Below are positions 28,601-37,109 of a DNA stretch of 64,000 nt, one piece after another; the first letter of the stretch is position 1, and every line of letters begins with the position of its first letter. A program made the translations under genes and the position numbers. Where the stretch lies: positions 2,850,001 to 2,914,000 of the forward strand of contig CAIIXF020000006.1 in the NCBI GenBank assembly GCA_903813345.2, read 5' to 3'. The notes below the pieces were generated by a model. The model had not been told where the DNA came from. It made no database searches and was given only the letters and a program-made list of their open reading frames with translations. The DNA is from Owenia fusiformis (lineage: Eukaryota > Annelida > Polychaeta > Sabellida > Oweniidae).

Positions 28601-31600
28601 AATGTGCTTTACTTCTATTTACAAATTGCATTTAAACAATAATGTAATGCCAATCAGGACATCAACGCTAAAATGATGTAGTAAAACAAAAAGTGAATAG
28701 AACTGTTATATTAAAAAAGAGTTTCTTGATTTAATGTATAGGTGATGATAGCAGAAAGTACTCCATAAATTGTGTATGAATTATGGATAATAAGAATAAA
28801 CCAATCATTTGGGAATTGCAGTATCATTAACTGGTATTAGCTTGTAGGAAGCTTAATATTTCTGTCAGTTTTTCTGAATGATTATCTGTTTGATTCATGT
28901 AGGAGTTCAAATAATATATTTATAATCTTAGCTGCAAATCACCTTTTCCCATGCGATATTAGAAAGGGTAAAATGTATATTCTTAATTCAAAATAATCAA
29001 TACTGGTGATAAATCAAGTACATGTACAATACATGTATGTAGATGAGAGACTATTAAGTTGTCAAGGCCTGTTGAAGGGAATCACGCAAAAAACGACATG
29101 GTCCATATACAGAGCCATTATAGTGTTTGTACGTTGGTAGGTTTTTATGTCTCCTCCAAAAGTGGTCACATATTGTTATGGTCTCCATTTCTATGTCTGC
29201 AGTTGGTGTCCATCATCTGTAACAAATGACAGGTGGTTACATTTTGCATGTTAATGCCTTGTCTCAATTCTCTCTCAATTCTGCTGCAACTTTAAGATTG
29301 AAAATAAAATAAAAAATTAAAAGATAAAATAAACAAGGTTACAGTGACCTAGGATAAAACGGAAGACAGACTTCAGATATGAACTGAAAGACTTTTTATT
29401 AGATTATTTTTCTAATATTCACAGCAGGTTGGAAATGAATCATGTATTTAACCCCTCAACTATACACAGTGACAGAATTTCTCATCACCTAAGAAATGAC
29501 CTAAAAACCTGGAGTGATGAGATGAGTGTCTGTCACAAAATGTCACAAATATTTTCACTAAACTTGCTCTAATTTGAACAATTTTTATCCAATTTACACA
29601 AAATGTGTTAAAATGCTGTAGAAATGATCTCACTAATTTCACTAAATTGAGCATCGCCTGTTGCACATGCATGTTGTAAAATGTCAAAAGCTGGCAAAAA
29701 TGAAAAATTCTCTGGTTTTAAACAGTTTTTATGTCACCACCAAAAGTGGTGACATATTGTTATGGTCTCCGTTTTTTGCGACGGCGGTTGGCGTCCGCCG
29801 GTTGGCGTCCGGCGTCCGGCGGTTGGCGTCCGGCGTCTGTAACAATTTCTTACAACTTCCTATAACTTAACAAATACTGTTTAGACTGACTTCAATTTTT
29901 TTCTAAATCATCTACATGTTCTCAGAAGTTCAAATCTGACTTTAGATTTGACATTTGACCTTCAATGACCTTCTCAAGGTCAAAAAGGTCTTTTTTCAAC
30001 TTGCTTCACATTGACTAATTTTTTTTTCAAAATCATCTACATGTTCTCAGAAATTCAAATCTGACTTTAGATTTGACATTTGACCTTCAAATCTGACTTT
30101 AGATTTGACATTTCACCTTCAATGACCTTCTCAAGGTCAAAAAAGGTCAAAAAGGTCTGTTTTCAACTTGCTTCAAATTGACTTAATTTTTTTTTCAAAA
30201 TCATCTACGTGTTCTCAGGAATTCAAATCTGACTTTAGATTTGACTTAAGATTTGACATTTGACCTTCAATGACCTTCTCAAAGTCAAAAAAGGTCAAAA
30301 AGGTCTTTTTTCAACTTGCTTCAAATTGACTAAATTTTTTTTTCAAAATCATCTACATGTTCTCAGAAATTCAAATCTGACTTGAGATTTGACATTTGAC
30401 CTTCAATGACCTTCTCAATGTCAAAAAAGGTCAAAAAGGTATTTTTTTATCTTGCTTCAAATTGACTAAATTTTTTTTTCAAAATCATCTACATGTTCTC
30501 AGAAATTCAAATATGACTTTAGATTTGACTTTAGATTTGACATTTGACCTTCAATGACCTTCTCAAGGTCAAAAAAGGTCAAAAAGGTCTTTTTTCAACT
30601 TGCTTCAAATTGACTTATTTTTTTTCAAAATCATCTACATGTTCTCAGAAATTCAAATCTGACTTTAGATTTGACCTTTAATGACCTTCTCAAGGTCAAA
30701 AAAGGTCAAAAAGGTCTTTTTTCAACTTGCTTCAAATTGACTAATTTTTTTTCAAAATCATCTACATGTTCTCAGAAGTTCAAATCTGACTTTAGATTTG
30801 ACATTTGACCTTCAATGACCTTTTCAAGGTCAAAAAGGTCTTTTTTCAACTTGCTTCAAATTTACTTAATTTTTTTTTCAAAATCATCTACATGTTCTCA
30901 GAAGTTCAAATCTGACTTTACATTTGACCTTCAATGACCTTCTCAATGTCAAAAAAAGTCAAAGAGGTATTTTTTCAACTTGCTTCAAATTGACGAATTT
31001 TTTTTTCAAAATCATCTAAATGTTCTAAGAAGTTCAAATCAAACCTTCTTAAGGTCAAAAGGTATTTTCCAACTTGCTTTAAATTGACCAAATTGTTTTA
31101 GGTGGTGACATTTTGTCATGTTAATGCCTTGTTAGAGTTTGGGATTCAACAGGTTAAATAAGTCTTTATTTCATTTTTTAATTCAGGTTTATTTTTAGAG
31201 TCGAAATCAATGTGCACTTGTTCTTTATATCATAAGATCTCTAAAGTGGTACTTGAAATAAACAGCATCTTGATTCACACAGTTTCAATTGCTCCAACTT
31301 CTGTTATATAAACCACCTTGGAATTCGAAAATGATAAACTGACAAGCTTTAAGAAAATGTGAATATATATGTACTTTCAAGGAATTTTTATAACTTTTCC
31401 AATATTCATTTTGAATAGAAATGATGCATTCAAGGTTTTCATATGAATTGCCATATGTTATCAGTAAATATAAAAAAGATATGAAAATAATACATAGAGG
31501 ATATTGCCTGGTTTAAGACTGATATATTTTTTGTCATTGTTCATGTTGGATATTTGATTCTGCAAGTGTTACTGTAGCATATTGTCAGTGTTTGAGGTGA

Positions 31601-34600
31601 TATCAGCTCTCATCCAAGTAAACAATATACATGTACAGGTAAAATACCTGTGTGGATTTTTGCCATTACAACCATTTACCTGCATTTTCTTCTTTCTTTC
31701 TAGTTCTTATTTATGATTCTACATTTAATTGTCTACTCATAAACTTTGGTGCTAAATAGACAGAGAAGGCTTTAAATGGTTTTGAAATTATAAAATTTAT
31801 TTTTGAAAACTGATTTGAATATATTTTGGTATAAAATATTATTTTCATCAATGAGGGTGAAGGTGAAACGTCTCTGCTAAAGATTTGCAAACCACGAAAA
31901 GTGAGAAATGATAGAGCTAGAAATATCTTGTTACTACATGTACTGTACATGTATTCTCCATTGCTTCGCTAATATTTATGTGTGACAGGATGTACATAAA
32001 ACAGGGCTCTTTAATAAGTATAAATCTAGCATGCCTTACATCACCAGTTATAACTCTCACATTTTCTTATATTAATATTGATGATTTTTTTGTTTGTTTT
32101 TATTTGCAGGTTTGGTCTGATTCAGAAGCCATTGTATATAAACATTATACGAAACCCCCTAGATAGACTTATTTCCTACTATTACTTCTTACGAAATGGG
32201 GATGATTTCAGACCACATTTGAAAAGAAGAAGAATGGGCAACAAAATGGTAAGAATATTTTTGTAAAACTCAATATTTTGCTTTCTGTTTGTGTTTCATA
32301 CTTGTATGTACAAGAAAACTAGATTTATATTTTTATTTGATTTTACTACTTAATGTGGCATATCATGTGGGTAACCTATTCATGTGTTTGCAACTTAATT
32401 AATATGTTAATATTTTTAAGCTATATTCTTTACAAATTTTACTTGGCATAAACTCATAAGAAACTTTCCTTAGAATTTTCTGTTAAATTGATATGGTAAT
32501 ATATTGTTTCTATTCATTTCTGTGCAACATGTGGTGATGAATATGATAAACTAGAAACAAATCTAGTTGTATACAGAGTTTAGTTATTACTAAGTCAAGT
32601 CATTAATTAGCAATGTATTGCTTTTTTATTGCCAGTTAATAGTTTATTCAATAATGCTTTTCTATGTACATTGTATAGTATTTCAGTCCAATTTGAAACT
32701 TTTTGGTTTGAAATTAATTGATGTTGTACTATGTATTTATTTTTAAAAAGTAGTACTTTTTGACATATATGTAGAAATATGTGTCAAGTTATGTATTAAT
32801 ATAAAATAATTAGAGTTTATTGTGCAAATATCAGGGGTTTCACTAGAATTTCTCACAACAGGCTAAATTAATGAAACAAGGGGCATAATGAATGAAAATC
32901 ATAAATTTAACATGGAAAAGTTGGAAACTCCATAAAAAACAGATGATTTTGTGAAAACAACTGGTGAAAATGGCCTGTTGACTGCTGCTAATGAAACCCC
33001 TGAATATATATTTATTTTTGAAATTCATAATATTTACTTTTTCCGAATGGTACTCTTCACCTTGTGTAAATAATTATATTTTTATGATATCAAATTGTAA
33101 ATATGTTTGGGTTTTTCATTGCCACTTCACAGACAAACATATGCTAAGATCAAGGACATGGCCATTTATTATAAACCATATTTTTTAGCTACTGACACTT
33201 CCATTGATGATTTATTTATATAGCCGCTCTCTAAATTAATCCTCCAACAATTCGAGTGATCAATCACTGATATTTTGAATGCACACTATTGACATTTTGA
33301 AACAACAAGGGAGTGATGTATCTAGGTTGAGGATGGGTGTCATTTGTAACTATGGTGACAGTTAAGATTGTCTTCTGACAGTGACTTGCCACAAAAATAA
33401 GCCATAAATCCATTCTCTCAATGGGTCCATGAAGTGTATTCTCTCTTTTAGACAGATATACTTCAATAAATACTCAACCTACTTTTTCCACTCAGACCCT
33501 ATGCAATTTGAGAGATAAATTAAAAAAATAATTTAAAAAAACAAATGTGATCATGTTTACATTGATTTTGATGGGATGATTTACTTTTCATTTTTTGTCC
33601 TCTCATGATTGTATTTTGGCTTTCTGGGGAATACTTATATTGAAACTTGGATGATGTGACTTATTTTGAAATGGTCTTGCTAATCTTAGTACATTATTTA
33701 TGGTATTCTAATGCATTATACCATATTTGGTATATGGTATTCTAATGCATTATATATGGTATTCTAATGCATTATACCATAATTGGTATATGGTATTCTA
33801 ATGCATTATATATGGTATTCTGATGCATTATATATGGTATTCCAATGTATTATATATGGTATTCTGATGCATTATATATGGTATTCTGATGCATTATATA
33901 TGGTATTCTAATGCATTATGATATTTCAAATTGATGAAGATTAAATGAAAGTGAATCTTTTTCAGCTTGAACTACTTCATCAACACATTTAATAAATAAC
34001 AGAATGTTTTAAATGTCAGTTCTTTTGTTCTTGTTTCTGATATATTGGTTCTTTTCCTGCTGAATATTAGCAATCATTATTCCTTAGAACGTATTCAATT
34101 GTCCAGTAATGAAAGAGTAAGCCATAAAAGGAAAACTTATGGAAATAATTGCAATAATTCATGCATTAATCCATGGTAATGATGGCAGCCTATAAAGATG
34201 ACCTTAATGGAATAGTTAATTTTAATACCAAGTTTACTTATCTACAGTTTCTATTTATCTTGCTTGATAGAGGAAAAAATCAATTTGGATATTTTGCTCT
34301 ACCGATTGATTGATCCTGTTGTCTGAGATAACGGAAAACTTAATCTGGGATGTTACAACAGTTATAGTGTGTTTCCAGTATGAATAAATGCAATATTATT
34401 TTATTGTTCTTAGGTGGCTTGGCTTTCAATGTTGAGTTCTCTTTGAATTTTGTATTATTTGCATTATAAAAGGTCTAACTTGGCCTGGTCTTTTCCAGTC
34501 TGATCTGGGCTTACTTGGACTTGTCTAACCTGTGATCTGTCTGACCTACACCTCCTGGATCTTTTCTATTATAATCTCCTATATGTACACGTGTTGTGTT

Positions 34601-36594
34601 GTTTAATTGCAGACATTTGATGAATGTGTAGAGGAGGGAGGGTCTGATTGTGATCCAATTAATCTATGGCTCCAGATTCCTTTCTTCTGTGGACATGCAG
34701 CTGAATGCTGGTAAGGGATACCATCTAAAGGATATTTGTATTACCAATGATATTAATTTATTGTATGTCCTCCTAGACTCCCACAAACATGATCATCAGT
34801 TTCTACCTTACGAACTATCATCCTTCCATCCGAATCATGGTTCTCACAACACAAATATCGAACCACGTCCACAAGTTCCTCTCTCCCGAACATATTTCTC
34901 CACTCGTTGACCAAAATCCCACACAAAGCTGTGTGGTTCGCGATGTGGGAACTCTGTTCCCAAGTGGAGAAATATGTTTGGAAAAGAGGAATTGGTGGTT
35001 TGAGACTTAAAAATCGATGTTCGCGTTATGAGAACTGTGGTTTGAGTGGAATGAACATAGTTTGCAAGGTTGGAACTGATGATCGCGTTAGTGGAAGTCT
35101 AGGAGGCCGGATGTAGTAAAGAATGTTTAGTAAAAAATAATAAAAGTTTCTCTGTTTTGTATCGAACTACTATGTCCCCTCCCATTCTCTGTCTAGTGCA
35201 CAGTGGGTGGTCAGAGACTTGATTTATTATAGTATCTCTATTTATTTCATTTAGGGAGCCTGGGAGTGAGTGGGCCTTAACACAAGCCAAGTATAATTTA
35301 CTAAACAATTACCTTCTGGTTGGTACAACAGAGGAACTTAGCAATTTTGTAGCAGTATTAGAAGCAACTGTCCCACGCTTGTTTGCTGGGGCAAGGTATC
35401 TCTTTGAAACAGGTCAGGGGATTTCAGTCAAATGTACAACATTAATTAGTTGAGAATTCTGAGCTAGAAGCACATAATCAAATAGGCCTTTACTGCACAG
35501 TGCACAAGTCATTTTTATTTTATTTTGAACTCATCAAGATAATACGGTGTCTACATTTGTACTATTTTGAAGAACTTGAACATGTAAAGTCATGGTTCCC
35601 AGTGACTACCTTACAATTAGGAGCATATATTAGCCCTATTGAGAATGAATGTTAAACCCGTCCCATAACCTAAATTTGAATTCTCTTACAAGTTCATCTA
35701 GTATATTGTACTCAATACAAAGTTATTTTAGAGTAAATCACAATTATTGTATCATTTATCTTATTAGTGCTTCAGAAAATGCAAAACTATTGTGAAAATT
35801 CTAAATAATCAGAATATCTCTTAAAAGCTATATTATACTGGAACTTTATTGTGACATATTTAAAAAAAGAATAATTTGTTCATTTGGCCTTATACTCTGT
35901 GGAGTTGCTGTTTTTTAGTTGAACTTTCTGAACAATAATGTACATGTCAAAACTTATTTCATCAATGTTATTAAAATATAGATAAAAATTCTAAGATCTC
36001 AAAGCTTTTCTATTATTTTGATAAAACCATTCATGTATTTAAAATGTATTTGAACAATTTTATCATAATTGGTAATAATCTTTATGAGACTATTAAGTAA
36101 ATACAGACCATCTTCCAATATTTCTACCTTTTGATTCAATATGTTTATCTTTGAGGCAAGCAATCAATTAATTTCCTGTATGTCTGTTGTGTTTCTTTAC
36201 TTTACTGATGTAACATGAGATAGTTGCCTCCAGTATAAGAAAAGGGAAATTAGTTTGCATTTTAATCATATTTCTATTTTAATTATATTTCTGTTTTAAT
36301 CATATTTCTGTTTTAATCATATTTCTGTTTTAATCATATTTCTATTTTAATCATATTACATTTGTTTCAGGTGAAAAATCGCATTTAAGGAAAACTTATA
36401 ATAAATTAACTCCAAGCTCAGAAACTGTGAGGAAAATCCACCAATCAGAGATTTGGCGAATGGAGAATGAGTTCTATGAATTCGCTAGTAGACAGTTTCA
36501 GTTTGTTATGAAGAGAACGTTTGACTTGAACGCTAATGGAGAATTAGAGGCCAAAAAACAGCAGTTTACATATGAGAAGATTCGGCCGAGGTAA
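1602..36594 (+). CDS. HS2ST1: Heparan sulfate 2-O-sulfotransferase, partial (5' exon outside window)
   Basis: Golgi type II membrane enzyme that transfers sulfate from PAPS to the 2-OH of iduronic acid in heparan sulfate. Exons 1602-1675, 2069-2248, 3729-3814, 32110-32248, 34613-34710, 35255-35412 and 36371-36594 join in frame with GT-AG borders and give about 318 residues; vertebrate proteins have 356. The cytoplasmic tail and membrane anchor must be encoded upstream of the window. Seen directly: the PAPS 5'-phosphosulfate loop RVPKTGSTSF, YHGHLAFLDF with the two histidines known as catalytic in this family, the 3'-phosphate segment RNPLDRLISYYYFLRNGDD, the disulfide segment FFCGHAAECW, and the C-terminal block IWRMENEFYEFASRQFQF. 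Intron 3815-32109 hosts two other genes on the same strand. A poly(A) signal lies at 36686. A splice donor overlapping the stop codon could instead join to 38777. Identification is very secure; the start of the protein is missing. Confidence 0.96.
2069..2248 (+). CDS. HS2ST1: HS2ST1 exon with PAPS-binding loop
   Basis: Sixty whole codons between acceptor ccattatag and donor CAG|gtaaag. Encodes EDNLVMIYNRVPKTGSTSF, which includes the PAPS 5'-phosphosulfate loop and its conserved lysine, then a YELCVRNKFHVLHLN segment matching the vertebrate enzyme closely. Confidence 0.97.
2249..3728 (+). other. HS2ST1 intron
   Basis: Contains a TTTGTTTATT-like low-complexity run near 2885-2920 and a foldback element at 3128-3666. 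Nothing else is seen. Confidence 0.85.
3128..3666. mobile_element. Foldback (full-length palindrome) MITE
   Basis: Starts CACTGGTGATCCACTCGATT and ends with its reverse complement at 3666. The two arms (about 3128-3383 and 3411-3666) pair along almost their whole length around a short centre near 3397. An inner palindrome, GGTTACCAAAACG and its complement, recurs at both ends. It has no coding capacity and no clear target duplication. Confidence 0.9.
3729..3814 (+). CDS. HS2ST1: HS2ST1 exon with catalytic histidines
   Basis: 86 bp, acceptor ttctttag and donor CCAA|gtaagt. Encodes VRFVNNVTSWQTMKPALYHG and then HLAFLDFT. The YHGH pair is the catalytic histidine motif of 2-O-sulfotransferases. 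It leaves two bases (AA) that join G of the exon at 32110 to make Lys, across a 28.3-kb intron. Confidence 0.97.
3815..5787 (+). other. HS2ST1 large intron, 5' part
   Basis: AT-rich. At 4455-4610 there is a dispersed repeat rich in GTGTTCA and AGAGAGGT words, related to sequence at 43930-44420. No exon supported. Confidence 0.6.
5793..7447. mobile_element. hAT-like non-autonomous element with tandem G-rich modules
   Basis: Ends are inverted: CAGGCCCGTAAGA at 5793 and, on the other strand, CAGGGCCGTCAGA from 7447. It is flanked by a direct CATGA at 5788-5792 and 7448-7452, which reads as a 5-bp target duplication. The CAGGGCCG-type end is typical of hAT elements. The interior is a diverged tandem array of two modules, a run of G with GGGGGTGTCAAAGGGG-like words and an A/T module AAAATTTTACAATTTTAAGA followed by CTATTTGGTGCTTTCTGGGC. 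No transposase frame is seen. Confidence 0.8.
7453..8044 (+). other. Sequence upstream of nested sulfotransferase gene
   Basis: AT-rich. It should hold the promoter and 5' UTR of the 8045 gene, but no TATA box or initiator can be singled out. Confidence 0.4.
8045..9226 (+). CDS. Galactose-3-O-sulfotransferase-like enzyme (GAL3ST family), intronless, nested in HS2ST1 intron
   Basis: 393 residues from ATG at 8045 (purine at -3); an upstream in-frame TTG at 8036 is not needed. A membrane anchor at residues about 7-29 (LKVLTFSLCTIGGYILW) gives a type II Golgi topology. The PAPS 5' loop is ICFIKTHKCASSTITNIMQR (K55-T63). The 3'-phosphate segment is FIGVLRYPLKHLKSVYNYF (around R138). The family block IVEHFDESMILLKRALNWKL with following DVVY is also present. 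GAL3ST enzymes put 3-O-sulfate on terminal galactose of glycolipids and glycoproteins. Length is close to the family (about 400-480). The acceptor cannot be told from sequence. The gene is a single open exon on the same strand as its host, with AATAAA at 9313. A pseudogene is unlikely because the frame is intact and the motifs are complete. Confidence 0.9.
   Translation: MRMMESYFLKVLTFSLCTIGGYILWTMGINSMYRIRIKSYDVTDKGTGHNICFIKTHKCASSTITNIMQRYGLKNNLTFALPLKNNVYFGFLRDFREDSVAPLPPGKQANMLVNHAIFNEPGMKHILGQDVKFIGVLRYPLKHLKSVYNYFRLEQKYLMPSIDTFLSDPKKYDVETERCSYTHNFQAFHYGFNMLKSDSKNYIKHRTLYLDRIFTLMIIVEHFDESMILLKRALNWKLWDVVYMSKKVREYNEKNREITEEKEAVFKKWNNIDYFLYDHFNKTLWHRVKLQGTGFKKELDIFKSILQEVTSFCSSDIISGELKLVDTYNNQTQTWTAEDCVSLKRDPKDFTQTIRKKQYGGLFKHRFPSKYPAKKTASHMGRKIIGDWAVSGF
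9313..9318 (+). promoter_or_regulatory. Poly(A) signal of the GAL3ST-like gene
   Basis: AATAAA 87 bases after the TGA stop. Confidence 0.55.
11050..11545. repeat. 20-bp minisatellite
   Basis: About 24 head-to-tail copies of AAGAACACCTCTCCTCTTAT, with CTAT/CTTC variants and two shortened copies, decaying into diverged copies up to about 11640. Related AACACCTCT words occur in dispersed repeats elsewhere in the window. Confidence 0.95.
12622..13245. mobile_element. Foldback / TIR element with TTCGTAA subterminal repeats
   Basis: Left end CCGTTTTTGTACCGTTCGTA (12634) matches the reverse complement of the right end at 13230 over about 35 bases, including GTAACGAACGTTCG. A weaker match extends out to CTATCC (12622) and GGATAG (13245). 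Inside are many copies of TTCGTAA and its complement on both sides, likely transposase-binding repeats. The middle (12790-13020) is unrelated AT-rich sequence without a transposase. Confidence 0.82.
17099..19663 (+). CDS. GH20 beta-N-acetylhexosaminidase with C-terminal membrane anchor, intronless, nested in HS2ST1 intron
   Basis: 854 residues from ATG 17099 (upstream in-frame GTG ignored). Signal peptide: [17 protein letters not shown]. Residues about 20-165 are a proline- and lysine-rich low-complexity stem. Then come the GH20b N-terminal domain and the TIM barrel with [15 protein letters not shown] (W383), [15 protein letters not shown] (435-449), the catalytic [12 protein letters not shown] (Asp504-Glu505), [12 protein letters not shown] and [32 protein letters not shown]. 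This removes terminal N-acetylhexosamine from glycans or chitooligosaccharides. Odd: after the catalytic domain there is a hydrophobic helix (about 754-776, [19 protein letters not shown]), a second hydrophobic patch (779-788) and a third (about 799-822). Lysosomal HEXA/HEXB end without such segments. The enzyme is inferred to be membrane-tethered with the catalytic domain lumenal or extracellular. The frame is intact, so it is probably functional. Confidence 0.95.
   Translation: [854 protein letters not shown]
20289..20294 (+). promoter_or_regulatory. Candidate poly(A) signal of the hexosaminidase gene
   Basis: First AATAAA after the stop codon, about 625 bases downstream. An ATTAAA at 19914-19919 is a nearer alternative. 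Confidence 0.35.
20300..29141 (+). other. HS2ST1 large intron, middle part
   Basis: AT-rich noncoding sequence. It includes a short MITE (20685-20835), a mariner-type terminal sequence at 23968, C-rich runs near 24868 and 25040, and no supported exon. Open frames such as 24582-24797 lack splice or family support. Confidence 0.6.
20685..20835. mobile_element. Short MITE, copy 1
   Basis: About 150 bp between AAAAGTTTTGCACAATATTT and TTGTGCAAAACCTCTCTATT (inverted ends). The middle contains TGCAGTTGTGGATACG, shared with the copy at 52445-52580. Confidence 0.75.
29142..29262 (+). repeat. TGTCACCACC-family repeat, short copy A
   Basis: Shares left end (ATGTCTCCTCCAAAAGTGG, ACATATTGTTATGGTCTCC) and right end (CATGTTAATGCCTTGTCT) with the long copy at 29725-31132 but lacks its internal array. 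Confidence 0.8.
29725..31132 (+). mobile_element. TGTCACCACC-family element with internal tandem array, copy B
   Basis: Left end ATGTCACCACCAAAAGTGG at 29731, right end GGTGGTGACATTTTGTCATG, so the terminal TGTCACCACC is inverted. Inside, about nine tandem units of roughly 120-145 bp each carry CATCTACATGTTCTCAG, CTGACTTTAGATTTGACATT and runs of AAGGTCAAAAAGGTC. A short GTCCGGCGGTTGGC array sits at 29780-29840. No coding potential is seen. Confidence 0.88.
31133..32109 (+). other. HS2ST1 large intron, 3' end
   Basis: AT-rich, ending in the acceptor ttttatttgcag at 32109. Nothing else is recognised. Confidence 0.7.
32110..32248 (+). CDS. HS2ST1: HS2ST1 exon with 3'-phosphate-binding segment
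   Basis: 139 bp, acceptor ttatttgcag and donor ATG|gtaaga. Encodes FGLIQKPLYINIIRNPLDRL and SYYYFLRNGDDFRP, the PAPS 3'-phosphate-binding strand and helix, ending in a basic stretch (KRRRMGNKM) in the position of the vertebrate RRRKQGDKK. Confidence 0.97.
32249..34612 (+). other. HS2ST1 intron
   Basis: AT-rich; contains a 22-bp tandem array at 33697-33920. No exon supported. Confidence 0.75.
33697..33920. repeat. 22-bp AT-rich minisatellite
   Basis: About nine copies of TATATGGTATTCTAATGCAT. Two early copies are lengthened by ACCATATTTGGTATAT, itself an inverted TATACCA/TGGTATA motif. Confidence 0.93.
34613..34710 (+). CDS. HS2ST1: HS2ST1 exon (TFDECV / FFCGH segment)
   Basis: 98 bp, acceptor tttaattgcag and donor GCTG|gtaagg. 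Encodes TFDECVEEGGSDCDPINLWL and QIPFFCGHAAECW. The conserved cysteines include the pair that forms a disulfide in the vertebrate enzyme. Confidence 0.97.
34769..35106. mobile_element. Diverged foldback element inside HS2ST1 intron
   Basis: CCTCCTAGACTCCCACAAAC at 34769 pairs with the sequence ending GTCTAGGAGG at 35106. Arms of about 165 bp meet at CACAAAGCTGTGTGG (centre near 34938). Pairing is imperfect, suggesting an old insertion. It fills most of the 544-bp intron between two HS2ST1 exons. Confidence 0.82.
35255..35412 (+). CDS. HS2ST1: HS2ST1 exon (QAKYNLLNNYLLVG segment)
   Basis: 158 bp, acceptor atttcatttag and donor ACAG|gtcagg. Encodes EPGSEWALTQAKYNLLNNYL and VGTTEELSNFVAVLEATVPR. 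The donor has C at +3, a weaker match to consensus than the other HS2ST donors here. Confidence 0.95.
35413..36370 (+). other. HS2ST1 last intron
   Basis: AT-rich. A 17-bp minisatellite lies directly against the acceptor (36260-36357). Otherwise nothing is seen. Confidence 0.8.
36260..36357 (+). repeat. 17-bp pyrimidine-rich minisatellite at a 3' splice site
   Basis: Five to six copies of TTTTAATCATATTTCTG ending about 14 bases before the HS2ST1 acceptor at 36370. Each copy holds a TTTTAAT branch-point-like word and a pyrimidine run. Confidence 0.93.
36371..36594 (+). CDS. HS2ST1: HS2ST1 terminal coding exon
   Basis: Acceptor ttgtttcag. Encodes GEKSHLRKTYNKLTPSSE, IWRMENEFYEFASRQFQFVM and YEKIRPR followed by TAA at 36592-36594, close to the vertebrate end point (YEKIYPKSN). 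AATAAA at 36686 supports termination here. The last codon and stop also read as a donor (GAG|gtaaaa), so this exon may sometimes be spliced to 38777. Confidence 0.93.
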
Positions 36595-36685
36595 AACCTC
36601 CCCACCCTCACCTATATTTAGATGTACATGCATGTCTCTGTATATATTGGTATTCCGTACGATGAAATCAATATGGCTGTGTCTA

Positions 36686-36691
36686 AATAAA
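36686..36691 (+). promoter_or_regulatory. Poly(A) signal AATAAA of HS2ST1
   Basis: AATAAA about 92 bases after the TAA stop, consistent with a short 3' UTR for the unspliced form. Confidence 0.55.
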
Positions 36692-37109
36692 CAGTAAACT
36701 TGGTGTTAGGGACCTGGTTAAATATGTATTATTGTTTCATTTTTACAAAACATTATTATGGGTAAAAAGTAGGACATTATTTTGGAGGCAACAATTTAAT
36801 GTTGTTAATTTCAAATGAGAAAGAGTAGGGGATCTGCTGAGAATTTGTAGAATTAATTTCATTAAAAAAAAATCATTACTATTTTGACCTGGTCCCTTTT
36901 GTAAACATCAATGGGACCAGTTTAATGTGTTCATTTTCAAGGGAGCTGACTTGAGAAGTGTTCATTAAGAGAGGTGTTTACTTATTATGTACCATATACA
37001 GGCTTACTGTATGATGCCAATGTCTTAGGAGCACCATGTGACAATGTGACAATCATGCAATAGAAGTGTGTGATTTCTACCACAGGTGCTATTAATGACA
37101 CTTGTAGGG

